The notes under the pieces: model-generated
Seen by the model: only the letters and a program-made list of their open reading frames with translations
What the model was told of the DNA's origin: nothing
Database searches by the model: none
NCBI RefSeq assembly: GCF_026242055.1
Contig: NZ_JAPJDL010000013.1
Coordinates: 65,357-129,356, forward strand
Direction: 5' to 3'
Length of the DNA: 64,000 nucleotides
Origin: Lentzea sp. NEAU-D7
GTDB lineage: Bacteria; Actinomycetota; Actinomycetes; Mycobacteriales; Pseudonocardiaceae
Position numbers and translations under genes: made by a program
Shown: one piece after another, positions 8,282-18,700 of the stretch
Layout: the number at the start of each line of letters is the position of its first letter
How positions within the stretch are numbered: the stretch's first letter is position 1

Positions 8282-9355
8282 TCAGTACTGCTTCGCGATC
8301 GCCTCGAGCATCCGCTCCAGGGTTTCGTGCGCGGGCGGCTCGACGACGTCCACGATCGTCTGCGGCACGGTCAGGTTCTTCTCCTTGGTCATGTCGTTGA
8401 AGTGCCTGGGGTCGGCCGTGCGGAACCCGAACGTCGCGGCGAGCCTGCCCAGTTCGGCGTCGCTCTGCAGCAGCTGCCCGACCCGGTCACCGGTCTCGCG
8501 CAACGGCACCAGCGTGTGCTTGGACAGCACGGTCGGCGCCGGGTAGAGCAGCTTCATGTCCGGCCGGACCGACGAGTCGCCCCGCACCACCCGGTCGACG
8601 AACTGCGCCTCGTACGCCAGGACCAGCGGCGTCTTGCCCATCCCCGCGGAGAGGTAGTCCTCGAACGGCCCCTCGGTGCTGCTCTGCGTGTACCCCTGGT
8701 CCAGGAAGAGCTTCGACACCGCCGGCAGCACCTTCGCCTCGGCGTCCTGCGACGACACCACCCCGCCGTTGGCGACGAACGACGTGATCGCCAGGTACAT
8801 CGCCGCCGAGTTCGAGTCACGCGGATCGGTCGTCGTGACGAGCAGGTTCTTGCGCGCGGGATAGGCCGTGTTGCCCGGCAGCTGGTCCCAGCGCGTGCCC
8901 TTGGCCGCGAGCTCCAGGTAGGCCTGCACGTCGAACGTCTGGTAGCCCGGCCCGGTCTTGACCACCCCGGCCTTCGTCAGCAGGTCGACGACCGGGTCGA
9001 ACGTGGCGACCACCATCGGTGACGAGAACGGCGCGTACGTCCGCGCGGCCTTGCGGTCGCGCTGGATCTTCTCGGCGGCGGGCGCCGAGGAGGGAAAGGC
9101 GAAGTCGTACGAGTTCAGGTCCGTCGCCGTCGCGATCTGCCGCGACCCGGCCGGATCCACCTCGACCTTCAGGCCGTGCTTCGCGAACACGTCCCTGACC
9201 CGCTGGTCGGCGAAGAAGGCGAGCTTCTCCGAGCCGATCACACCGCGGACGGTCTGGAGCTGGGCCTGTTCGCCGGACCCCTGCCCCAGGACGATCGCCG
9301 TCACGACGCCGAGCAGCAGCACGACCGCGAGACCTGTGCCGAGCGTTCTCTTCAC
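8282..9355 (-). CDS. Membrane-anchored solute-binding protein, first gene of TelA/VWA operon
   Basis: 357 residues. One N-terminal hydrophobic segment (LGTGLAVVLLLGVVTAIVLG) has no lipobox cysteine, so it is either a membrane anchor or a cleaved signal. The rest resembles type II periplasmic binding proteins: VRGVIGSEKLAFFADQRVRDVF opening, YDFAFPSSAPAAEKI, and DPRDSNSAAMYLA in the ligand region. It shares this fold with the lipoprotein two genes downstream. ATG 9355 is 169 bases from a divergent YCII gene, so the operon promoter should lie in 9356-9524. No permease or ATPase is nearby. The ligand is unknown. Confidence 0.75.
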   Translation of the reverse strand: MKRTLGTGLAVVLLLGVVTAIVLGQGSGEQAQLQTVRGVIGSEKLAFFADQRVRDVFAKHGLKVEVDPAGSRQIATATDLNSYDFAFPSSAPAAEKIQRDRKAARTYAPFSSPMVVATFDPVVDLLTKAGVVKTGPGYQTFDVQAYLELAAKGTRWDQLPGNTAYPARKNLLVTTTDPRDSNSAAMYLAITSFVANGGVVSSQDAEAKVLPAVSKLFLDQGYTQSSTEGPFEDYLSAGMGKTPLVLAYEAQFVDRVVRGDSSVRPDMKLLYPAPTVLSKHTLVPLRETGDRVGQLLQSDAELGRLAATFGFRTADPRHFNDMTKEKNLTVPQTIVDVVEPPAHETLERMLEAIAKQY

Positions 9356-9524
9356 TGTCCACCTCTACGAAAAGCCCTGCCGGAGAACAGATCTTTCGTC
9401 ACTTCGACGCCGTTTCCGGGTGGGTCGTCGCAATCGTGAGGTGAACAGTCGATGAACGCACCGATGAGTTCCGGGCCGAGGGGCGGTCGGTACGGACGAA
9501 GAGTCCGGACAGTGGAGGTCAGCG

Positions 9525-9857
9525 ATGAAGTTCGTGACGATCGGCTACGGAGAGCGTGCGGACTACGACCGGACGGCGGCGGCCGTTCGGGACGAGGCAC
9601 ACGCGCACGACGCCCGCCTGCGCGCTCAGGGGGTGGAGATGGGCATCGCCGGGGAGCCCGTGCAGGTGCGCAATCCGGGCAACACCGGCACGACCACGAA
9701 GCCGGGGGCGTTCCTCAGGTCCGACCTCCCGATCGCGGGCTTCGCGATCATCGAGGCCGACTCGGTGGACGAGGCCGTCCGCATGGTGGCGGGGACTCCG
9801 TGCGCGGTCGCCCGCGGAGTCGTCGAGGTGTGGCCGCTCGAGTCAGCCGAGGGGTGA
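9525..9857 (+). CDS. YCII-related domain protein
   Basis: 110 residues with the YCII fold signature: a start in MKFVTIGYGERADYD, a central GEPVQVRNPGNTG hairpin, and the C-terminal GFAIIEADSVDEAVRMVAGTPCAVARGVVEVWPLE strand-helix-strand. These small dimeric alpha/beta-barrel proteins often accompany ECF sigma factors, but none is here. GGAGGT stands 6 bases before the ATG. Its stop overlaps the end of a VOC-domain remnant on the other strand. The reaction is unknown. Confidence 0.85.
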   Translation: MKFVTIGYGERADYDRTAAAVRDEAHAHDARLRAQGVEMGIAGEPVQVRNPGNTGTTTKPGAFLRSDLPIAGFAIIEADSVDEAVRMVAGTPCAVARGVVEVWPLESAEG

Positions 9858-9960
9858 GCGGTCCCCCGCGGACCACCTGTGGCCGAACGGGTCCGTGAAG
9901 CCGCCCTGCCGATGCGTGCCCCACGGCATCCCGTGGCTCACGACCGGGACTGGGCGTGGG
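9843..9960 (-). pseudogene. VOC (glyoxalase/PhnB-like) gene remnant
   Basis: The minus strand reads SHGMPWGTHRQGGFTDPFGHR then WSAGDRSPLG and a stop at 9843. The GxFTDPFGHRWS ending is the hallmark C-terminus of PhnB-like VOC proteins. Upstream (to about 10,130) no frame continues the domain, so only the last 35-40 codons survive. It overlaps the YCII stop by 15 bases. It occupies the place where coelichelin loci carry an MbtH gene, and I found no MbtH-like sequence in any frame of 9858-10130. Confidence 0.5.
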
Positions 9961-10130
9961 ATCGCCCGCGTCGGCCGTGAACGACGCTCCGGGATCTCTC
10001 TCCGAAGCCCTGGACGACTTCGCGAGCGGTGGCGGCGCCGGTGTTCGCCCTGGACGCGTTCGCCGACCACCGGCGCGGCAACGGAAGCCTGGTCGGGCCG
10101 CGGGGAGCCGGTCCGCGCACCGGCTCCCGG

Positions 10131-11087
10131 TCAGCTCAGCAACCAGGCGACGTCGCGCACCAGCGCGTGCCGCCAGCCGGCGCGGTCGTGGCCGGAGGGG
10201 GAGCGGTTCACCCGCACCGTCGCACCCGCCTGCGCCGCAAGCTCTTCCACGGCCGAGCAGTGCCGGTGCATCCGCGGCTCGTGCTCGCCGACGTCGAACG
10301 CGACCCGCAGCCCGGACAGGTCCGGCAGCGCCCCGAGGCGTTCCGCGATCTCGCCACCTGCCGGGCCGTCGAGCGACAGGCCGTGCTGAGGGAGGTCGCG
10401 CTTCCACCAGAACGACCCCGACTGGCACGCCACCCGCGTCACCAGCGAGGGGAAGTCCAGCGCGGCCCGGAACGCGCTGAGCCCGCCCAGGCTCTGCCCG
10501 GCCACCACGAACCTGGACAGGTCCACCGCTACGCCGTTCGAGGCGAGCAACGGCAGCAGCTCGTCCCGAATCGCCTGCCACAGCGCGGAAGAGCTGTACT
10601 CGGCATCACGATCACGAGGCGTGGGAAGGAAAACGAGCGTCGCGGCGGGCATCTCGCCGTTCTTCACCGCCGACTCGAACGCCGCCACGGCAGGATGCGC
10701 GTACATCCAGTCGTCGCCGTCGAGCAGCAGCACGACCGGCTCACCGCCCTGGTGCACGCGAACGGTCTTGCGCCCCAGCGCACCGTTCCACCTGATGCGC
10801 AGCGAGGGCACGTCCAGCACCTCGTCCGGTCCGACGACGGGCCAGTGCGGCTGCGGCTCCAGGTCCGGCGTGCTGAAGATCGACCGGTTCGGGCCCGCCC
10901 CGGCGGGGTTCGACGGGTCGGCGTGCTCCTCGCCCTCCGAGAGGAAGTGGTAGGTCACGCGCAGCCGGTCCGGCATCTCGACCTCGGCGGACCAGAGGTC
11001 GTCCTCCTCGTGCGTCAGCTCGACCGGGTCCAGGACGCTCTCGAACCGCAGGGAGGCAGGGCCTCCACGCCACTCGAACCTCGTCAT
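10131..11087 (-). CDS. cchJ: Fes/CchJ-type siderophore esterase
   Basis: 318 residues, cytoplasmic. The N-terminal half (about 1-100) is the enterochelin-esterase beta-domain; the C-terminal half is an alpha/beta hydrolase with nucleophile motif GQSLGG (serine near 200), SGSFWW and a terminal histidine in SPSGHDRAGW. Fes-type esterases open ester-linked ferric siderophores. In the coelichelin locus the equivalent, CchJ, is placed directly after the NRPS and exporter genes and has been proposed to release the peptide from an NRPS that has no thioesterase; the same arrangement holds here. It overlaps the ABC gene upstream by ATGA. Whether it acts in release or in iron retrieval cannot be told from sequence. 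Confidence 0.85.
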   Translation of the reverse strand: MTRFEWRGGPASLRFESVLDPVELTHEEDDLWSAEVEMPDRLRVTYHFLSEGEEHADPSNPAGAGPNRSIFSTPDLEPQPHWPVVGPDEVLDVPSLRIRWNGALGRKTVRVHQGGEPVVLLLDGDDWMYAHPAVAAFESAVKNGEMPAATLVFLPTPRDRDAEYSSSALWQAIRDELLPLLASNGVAVDLSRFVVAGQSLGGLSAFRAALDFPSLVTRVACQSGSFWWKRDLPQHGLSLDGPAGGEIAERLGALPDLSGLRVAFDVGEHEPRMHRHCSAVEELAAQAGATVRVNRSPSGHDRAGWRHALVRDVAWLLS

Positions 11088-12787
11088 CGGGCCACCGCCA
11101 GCTGGTAGGAGGAGTCGCGGCCGAGCAGTTCGCGGTGGGTGCCCTCGGACGCGACCGTGCCGCCGTCCAGCACGACGACCCGGTCGGCCACGTCGAGCAG
11201 CGCCGGGCTGCTCGTGATCACGATCGTCGTCCGGCCGCGGCGCAGCTCGGTCAGGTTGCGGGCGATGAGCTGCTCGGTCACCGCGTCGACGGCCGTCGTC
11301 GGGTCGTGCAGCACCAGGATCTCCGGGTTCGCGGCCAGCGCCCGCGCGAGCGACAACCGCTGCCGCTGCCCGCCGGACAGGTTCGCTCCCCGGTCGCGCA
11401 CGGCGTAGTCGAGGCCGTCGGAGTGCAGGGCCACGACGTCGGTCAGCATCGCGGCGGACACCGCCTCGTCCACCAACGTGCTGGTGCCGGCCGGGTCGAC
11501 GTTCTCCCGCAACGTTCCCGCGAACACCTCGTGGTGCGAGGGGTTGACCAGCAGGTGGGTGCGCACGCTCTCGATCGTCAGCGACGCGACGTCCTGCTTG
11601 CCCACCCGGACCACGCCCGCGTACGAGGCCGGAGGCACGTCGACGGAAAGCACGGCGGCCAGTTCGGCGGCGGCCTGCGGCTGGTAGGCGGCGATGGCCA
11701 CGAACTCACCGGGCTGCACCGAGAAAGTCAAGTCCCGCAACGTTCCGTGCGTGACTCCCGCGACTTCGAGCCCGCTCTCCGAGACGACCTCCTCGACACC
11801 GGGGGTCATCCGCGCGGGGGCGGCGAGGACCAGCGCCATCCGTTCGGCGGAGGCCCGCGCGATCATCACGTACTTGGGCATCTCCGAGAACAGCTTCAGC
11901 GGCTCGATCAGGAACTGCGCCAGCCCGACCGCCATCACCAGCTGGCCTACGGTGATCTCGCCCTGGAACGTCAGCAGGCCCGCCCACAGCGTCACCGCCG
12001 CCGCCAGCAACGAGTTCAGCGCCAGGGCCAGCCCGGCGTAGACGCCGTTGACCCGCGCCACGACGATCGACTGCTGCTTCGCCTCGGTGCTCACCCGGCG
12101 GTAGGCCTGGAACGCCGCGTAGCTGCCGCCGAACCCGTGCAGCGGCCGCAGTCCGGCGATCAGGTCGGACACCTTCGCCCCGGCCCGCGCCACCTTCGCC
12201 TGCTGCACCTGGGTGTTGCTGCCGATCCGCCGGGACATCACGCTGAGCACCGTCAGGATCGCCGCCGTGCCGGCGAACACCAGCACGCCCAGCGGCACGC
12301 TGATCACCACCAGCACGACACCCGTGATGGCCACCGACACCAGCGCGCTGACCAGCAGCGGCACCACCTCGATGATGTCCGCGGTCTGGTCGGCGTCCTC
12401 GGTGGCGACGGTGAGAACCTCGCCGGACTTCAGGTCGACCTCGCGCGCCACCGGCTGCAGGCCGCGGTTCGCGACCTCGACCCGCCACCGGTGTGCCTCG
12501 GTCGTGTTCGCCTTCTGCAGGATCCGCATGCCGAAGCGCCACGAGTACGACACCGTGGCCATCACGAGACCGAGCGCGAGCAGCGCCAGCCCGAGGGAGC
12601 TGAGCCGACCCCCGCGCAGCGCGTACTCGACGATCACGCCGAGCAGGATGGGCACGGCGGTCTCGGCGGCCTGGTAGGACCCCATGAGCAGGGTCCCGGA
12701 CGCCATGGCGCCTCGGTTGCGGCGCAAGGCGATCCGCAGGATCTCCTTGCCGGTGCGGACTTCAGTGTTCGTCAACGTGGCGCGCAA
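11084..12787 (-). CDS. cchI: ABC half-transporter with decayed ATP site but intact signature (CchI-like)
   Basis: 567 residues: six-helix export-type membrane domain (about 30-320) then an ATPase domain. The ATP-binding elements are lost: the Walker A position near residue 365 reads [13 protein letters not shown] without GKS/T, the Q-loop reads [11 protein letters not shown], the Walker B region reads LVLHDPT (Asp to His, Glu to Asp), and the switch His is Ser (VITSSPALL). The signature LSGGQRQR near 470 is perfect. This complements the partner encoded at 23612-25408. The start is TTG 12787 or TTG 12775, both inside the NRPS 3' end, so translation is probably coupled. Expected role: siderophore export or membrane transfer as a heterodimer. 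Confidence 0.85.
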   Translation of the reverse strand: MRATLTNTEVRTGKEILRIALRRNRGAMASGTLLMGSYQAAETAVPILLGVIVEYALRGGRLSSLGLALLALGLVMATVSYSWRFGMRILQKANTTEAHRWRVEVANRGLQPVAREVDLKSGEVLTVATEDADQTADIIEVVPLLVSALVSVAITGVVLVVISVPLGVLVFAGTAAILTVLSVMSRRIGSNTQVQQAKVARAGAKVSDLIAGLRPLHGFGGSYAAFQAYRRVSTEAKQQSIVVARVNGVYAGLALALNSLLAAAVTLWAGLLTFQGEITVGQLVMAVGLAQFLIEPLKLFSEMPKYVMIARASAERMALVLAAPARMTPGVEEVVSESGLEVAGVTHGTLRDLTFSVQPGEFVAIAAYQPQAAAELAAVLSVDVPPASYAGVVRVGKQDVASLTIESVRTHLLVNPSHHEVFAGTLRENVDPAGTSTLVDEAVSAAMLTDVVALHSDGLDYAVRDRGANLSGGQRQRLSLARALAANPEILVLHDPTTAVDAVTEQLIARNLTELRRGRTTIVITSSPALLDVADRVVVLDGGTVASEGTHRELLGRDSSYQLAVAR

Positions 12788-15700
12788 TCGCTTCGGGGGT
12801 GGAGAGGGACAGCAGGTCGCGGATCGTGACGACGGGACCGAACTCGCGGCGGAGCAGACCGATGAGCCGCACCGCGAGCATCGAGTGCCCGCCCAGGTCG
12901 GTGAAGCCGCTCGCCATGCCCACCTCGTCCTCGTCGAGATCGAGCGCCTCCGCGAACATCTCGCGGACGAGCGTCTCGGTCTCGGTCAGCTCGCGGTCCT
13001 CGGTCTTGGTCATCAGGGTGCCGAGCGGACGGGCCTCGGGCAAGGCCGCGGTGTCCGCCTTGCCGTTGACCGTGAGCGGGATCGCGTCCACGGCGGCGTA
13101 GTGCGACGGCCGCAGGTAGTCCGGCAGACCGGCCCCGACCTCCGCCGCGATCGACGGGATGTCCGCGCCGTCGGCCAGGACCAGGTAGGCCGCGAGCCGG
13201 TGCGCGCCGTCGACCTGCGGGTCGGCCTGCGCGACGGCCGCGACGAACCGGACGCCCGGATGCGCCGCGAACCGCGCCTCGACCTCGCCCAGCTCGACGC
13301 GGTGGCCGCGGATCTTGACCTGCTTGTCCGTGCGGCCCAGGTAGAGCAGGTTGCCGTCCGGGCGCCGGATCACCAGGTCACCGGTCCGGTACATCCGCTC
13401 ACCGGGCACCCACGGGCACGCCACGAACCGTTCGGCGGACTGCCCCGGCTGCCCGAGGTAGCCGCGCGCGATGCCCACGCCCGACACGTAGAGCTCACCG
13501 GGAACGCCGTCCGGCACGTGCCGCAGCCACGGGTCGAGGACGTAGACGTCGGTGTTGTCGATCGCCACACCGACCACCGGGTCGACGCAGTCGAACGTGC
13601 CGACGCCCAGCGTGTTGATCGTGTACTCCGTCGGCCCGTAGAGGTTGTAGCCGATCGTGCCGGGGGTGTCCGCGAGCTGCTGCCACAGCGTCGGCGTGAC
13701 CGCCTCACCGCCCAGCAGCACCAGCGCCGGCTTGTGCTCGGCGCCCAGAAGTCCTTCGGCCACCAGCTGCTGCGCGTAGGTCGGCGTCACGTTGATGACG
13801 TCGATCTCGTGGTGCAGGCAGTACTCGACCAGCCCGGTCGCGTCCCGGCGCAGCTCCTCGTCGCAGATGTGCACCTCGTGGCCGTCGGCGAGCCAGAGCA
13901 GCTCCTCCCACGACATGTCGAAGGCGAACGACACGGTGTGCGCGATCCGGAACGTGCGGTGCCCGTGCTCGGCCAGCACCGGCTCGAAGATCCGCCGCTG
14001 GTGGTTGACCAGCATGTTGGTCAGGCCGGCGTACTCGGTCACGACGCCCTTGGGCTTGCCCGTCGAGCCCGAGGTGTAGATCGTGTAGGCCGCGTGCTTG
14101 AGCCTGTTCGGGTCGTCCGGCGCGAACGTGGTCACCGGCTCCGCGTCCGGCCACGGCTCGTCCAGCTTGAACGTGGTGCCCTGGATCCTCGGCGCCACCG
14201 CGCTCGTCGTGATGACCAACGACGGCCGCGCGTCGTCGATGATCGCGGCGATCCGCTCGTCCGGGTGGTCCAGCTCCAGCGGCACGTACGCCGCGCCGCA
14301 GCGCAGGATGCCGAACAGCGCCACGACCCAGTCCATCGACCGCGGCACCGCGATGGCGACCGACGTCTCGACGCCGATCCCCTTGCCGGACAACACCCCG
14401 GCGAGGTGCCGGCTCCGGTCGCGCAGCTCCGCGAAGGTCATCGTCCTGCCGTGCGCCACGAGTGCGACCCGGCCGGGGTTGCGGTCTGCCGCCTGGTCGA
14501 ACAGGTCGACCACGGTGAGGTCGCCGAAGTCGTTGGCGGGGTTGAGCTCCGGCGTGACCACCGAACCGCCGACCGAGCCGAGCAGCCCGTCCGCGCGGGT
14601 GAGCTCGTCGAGCACCCGCAGGTACCCGTCGAACAACCGCTGTGCGAACGCGGGGTCGGTGACGTCCGGCCGGTACTCGACCTTGACCGTGAGCTCCTCG
14701 CCCGGCGTCACGACCCACGTGAACGGGTAGTGCGTCGAGTCCTCCGCCTCGTGGGCGGTGATCCCGTTCTTCGCGTTGAACTCGGTGAACGTGTCGTCGT
14801 CGAGGAAGTTCTGCAGCACGAACAGGCTGTCGAACAGCTCGTCGTGGCCGCTCGCCCGCTGGATCTCACCGAGCCCGAAGTGCTCGTGCTCCATCGTCGC
14901 GACCCGCGAAGCCTGCACGGACGCCAGGAACTCGCCCACGGTGTCGTGCGGCCGCGCGGTCACCCGCATCGGCACGGTGTTCAGCAGGACGCCGACGATG
15001 CCCTCGGTGCCCTCCTGCTCACGTCCGGACACCGTCACACCGAACACCGCGTCGCCGCGGCCGGTCTCCCGGCCGAGCACGAGCCCGAGCGCACCGGTGA
15101 CCACCGAGTTCACCGTCACGCCGTACCGGCGCGCGGTCTCCCGCACCCGCTGGGAGGCCTCGACCGGCAGTGTCCGCACGATCTTGGCCGGCAGCGAGTC
15201 CGAAGTGGACCCTCCGCCGAGGAGCGTCGGGCCGGGGAGGTCGGAGAGGTAGCCGGCCCAGAACCGCTGCGCCGCCTCGGCGTCCTTCCCGGCCAGGGCA
15301 CGGGTGTAGCTCTCGAAACTCGGCGTGGCGGGCGTCGAGTCGACGGTCTCGCCCGCGAGGAGCGCGCGGTAGGCGTCGAACAGGTCGTCCAGCACGATCC
15401 CGCGCGACCAGCCGTCCCACAGCAGCAGGTGGCTGGTGAACAGCAGCCTGTCGTGGCCGTTCGGCAGCCGCAGGACCGTCAGCCGCACCAGGGGCGGCGA
15501 CGTCAGGTCGAAGCCCGTGGCGCGGTCCTCGACGCGCAACGCCTCGACGGCGTCCTCGTTCAGCACGTCGACGGTCCGCACGGGCACCGGGCCGCTGACT
15601 CCCAGCACCTGCACCGGCGTGCCGTTCTCGTCGGACTCGAAGCCCGCACCGACGACCGGGTGCTTCGCGATGACGTGCGCGAGCGCCTTGCCGAGCGCGT

Positions 15701-18700
15701 CGGGGTCGAGGCGCCGGTCGAACGCGAAGAAGCTCTGCGCCACGTACTGCCCGGACCTCCCGGCCAGCTCCGCCTGGAAGTACAGGCCGCGCTGCAGCGG
15801 TGAGACCGGCGCGGTGCGCCGCACGGTCACCGAGGCGTCCGCGATCCGTTCCAGTGCCATCAGCCACCGTGCCGCGATCTCGTCCGACACGTCCTCGGTC
15901 AGCCCGAACGTGGCGCGCAGCGAGCCGGTGGCGTCGACCCAGCAGTTGACCTCGACCGCGTACGGGCTCGGCCGGTTCTCGGGATCGACGTGCAGCGCCT
16001 GCGACTCGCTGCCGCGGCCGAGGTAGTTGAACAGCACCTGGGGAGCGGGCAACGCGGCCAGCACGGGTGCCGTCTGCGGGTTCAGGTAGCGCAGCTGACC
16101 GAACCCGACGTGCGCGACCTCGTCCGGCTGCCGCGCGACGACTTCCAGGGCCGCCGCGACCGGATCGGTGGCGGCGCTGAGCCTCACGGGCGCGACCGCG
16201 GTGAACCAGCCGACCGTGCGGGTGTAGTCGTGGTGCTCGGCGGCGGGGACGCGGCCGTGCCGTTCGAGGTCGATCACCAGGTCCGTCGGCGTGCTCTGGA
16301 TCTCGGTGAGGGCGGTCCGCAGGGCGCCGCACAGCAGTTCGGTCAGCCCGATGCCGAGCGCCGTCGGCGCGGTCCGCACGACGTGGCCGGTGATGTCGGC
16401 GGCCAGCGTGACGGTGACCTCGCGCCGTGCACCGAGCTGCGGCGTGAGCACCGGGGCGTCGAGCGTCTCGACCCACCGGCGCAGGTCGCCGCCGGACTGG
16501 GCGTTCAGCGCCAACGCCGCGGCGTAGGAGGCGAACGACGTCGTCACCGGCGCCGGTTCGTTCCCGCGCATCGCGACGGCGAGGTCCTCCAGCAGGATCA
16601 TCCAGGACACGGCGTCCACCGCGAGGTGGTGCACCACCACGACCAGCGTGCGGCTGTTCTCCAGCCACGTGAACGCCGCCATGACACCGGCTTCGGCGTC
16701 GAGCCGGTCCGCGGCGGCCTCGGCGGCCTCCTGCGGGTCGTCGGCCGACACCACGACGTCTGCTTCGGCAGCGGGTTCGGTGCGCAGCGACCACACGCCG
16801 TGGTCCGTGTTCAGGCGCAGGCGCAACGCGGGATGCGCCGCCACGACGGCGTTCGCCGCGCGCCTGGCGTTCTCCAGGCTCGCGCACTCCAGCTGCCTGG
16901 CCTGCGCGAAGCGGTCGAGCGACCCACCGGCTTCCCGCAGCCGCAACACGATCGGCGTCGGTACGACCGGGCCGTCGGAGATCTCCTCGGGGGCCGGGGC
17001 CGTCTGCTCCGCGGTCCGCGCGGCGAACTTCTGCGCAAGCGCTCGCGGGGTCTTGTGCAGGAACATGTCGCGAGGCGAGAACCTCACCCCCAGCGCCCTG
17101 GCCCGGTTGACCACGCCGATCGCGATGATGCTGTCACCGCCCGCGGCGAAGTAGTCGGTGTCGGCATCCACATCGGACGACGACAGGGCGGAGCGGAAGA
17201 TCTCGACCAGCGCGTCGAGCACGGAGGTGTCCGCCGCGACGACCGGCGAGCCGTCCGGTGCTGCGTCCTCGCGGGCGCGTGCGCGCAGCGCGGCGCGGTC
17301 CAGCTTCCCGCTGACGTTCAGCGGCAGCTCGTCCAGCGGGATGACCCGCTGCGGCACCATGTGCTGGGGCAGCTTCGCGGCGAGCACCGACGTGATGTCG
17401 GCGGCCGGGGTGCCCACGACGTGCGCGACGAGGTGGTCGGCCGTGTCCGCCACGGTCACGGCCACGTCGACCACGCCGGCGACCTCGCGGACGGCGGCCT
17501 CGACCTCGCCCAGTTCGATGCGGAAGCCGTGCAGCTGCACCTGGTCGTCGCTGCGGCCGAGGAACTCGATCTCGCCGTCGAGGTTCCACTGCGCCAGGTC
17601 ACCGGTGTGGTACATCCGGGACCCGTCGCCCGCGAACGGGTCGGCGACGAAGCGGCTCGCCGAGAGCCCCGGCCGGTTCGAGTAGCCGTACGAGACCTGC
17701 GGGCCGGATAGGTAGAGCGTGCCGGGGACACCGGGCCCGACCGGCCGCAACCGGTCGTCGAGCACGTAGGTCCGCTGGCCGGGCACGGGTGTGCCGATCG
17801 GGCAGCCGTCGGCACGGCCGGGCTCGAAGTCGGAGTCGTCGAGCACGTGCCGCGAGGTGTACACGGTGGACTCGGTCGGGCCGTAGGTGTTGATCAGCTC
17901 CGGCCGGCGCGTGCCGTACCGCGCCACCCAGTCGCGCAACCGGCTGAGCTCCAGCAGCTCACCGCCGATGGAGAACCGGCGCACGGAGGTGACCGGCTCG
18001 CAGTGCTTGTCCGCCTCGATGAACTGGTAGAACGCCGACGGCGTCTGGACGACGTAGGTGAGGCCGCGCTCGCGCACCAGCCGGTGGAAGTCGACCGGCG
18101 AGCGGGTCAGCCCGCGATCGGGCACCACCAGTTCGGCGCCGTTGGTCAGCGCGCCCCACAGCTCCAGCACCGAGGAGTCGAACGAGAACGAGTGGAACAG
18201 CGGAATCACGTCGTCGGGACCGAACTCCACGTCCGGCTGGACGTTCGCGAGGTACATCACCACGTTGCGGTGCGAGACCACCGCACCCTTCGGCTTGCCG
18301 GTCGACCCGGACGTGTAGATCACGTACGCCGGGTGTTCCCAGGACGCCGGGGTGATCACGCCGGTACCGGGCACCTCGTCGCCGATCGCGACGACCCGTG
18401 CCGCGCCGCCCGCGCGGGAGACGATCGCGGTGAAGCGGTCGCGCTGTTCGGGCGCGACGAGGACGACCTGCGGCGCGGTGTCGGAGATCAGGTACTCGAG
18501 CCGGTCGTCCGGGTAGGCCGCGTCCAGCGGCACGTACGCGCCACCGGCGGACACGACCGCGACGAGCGAGACGACCTGTTCCAGGGACCGAGGCACGGCG
18601 ACCGCGACCCGCCGGTGCGGCTCGACCCCGGCGTTCGCGAGCACGCGGGCCAGCCGGTTCTTCGCCTCGGCCAGCTCGCCGTAGGACAGGCTTTCGGAGG

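Noticed and set aside
9858-10130. Searched for an MbtH gene next to the esterase
   Set aside because: No frame shows the MbtH pattern (NxExQxSLWP, conserved Trp pairs); only the VOC remnant is recognisable.
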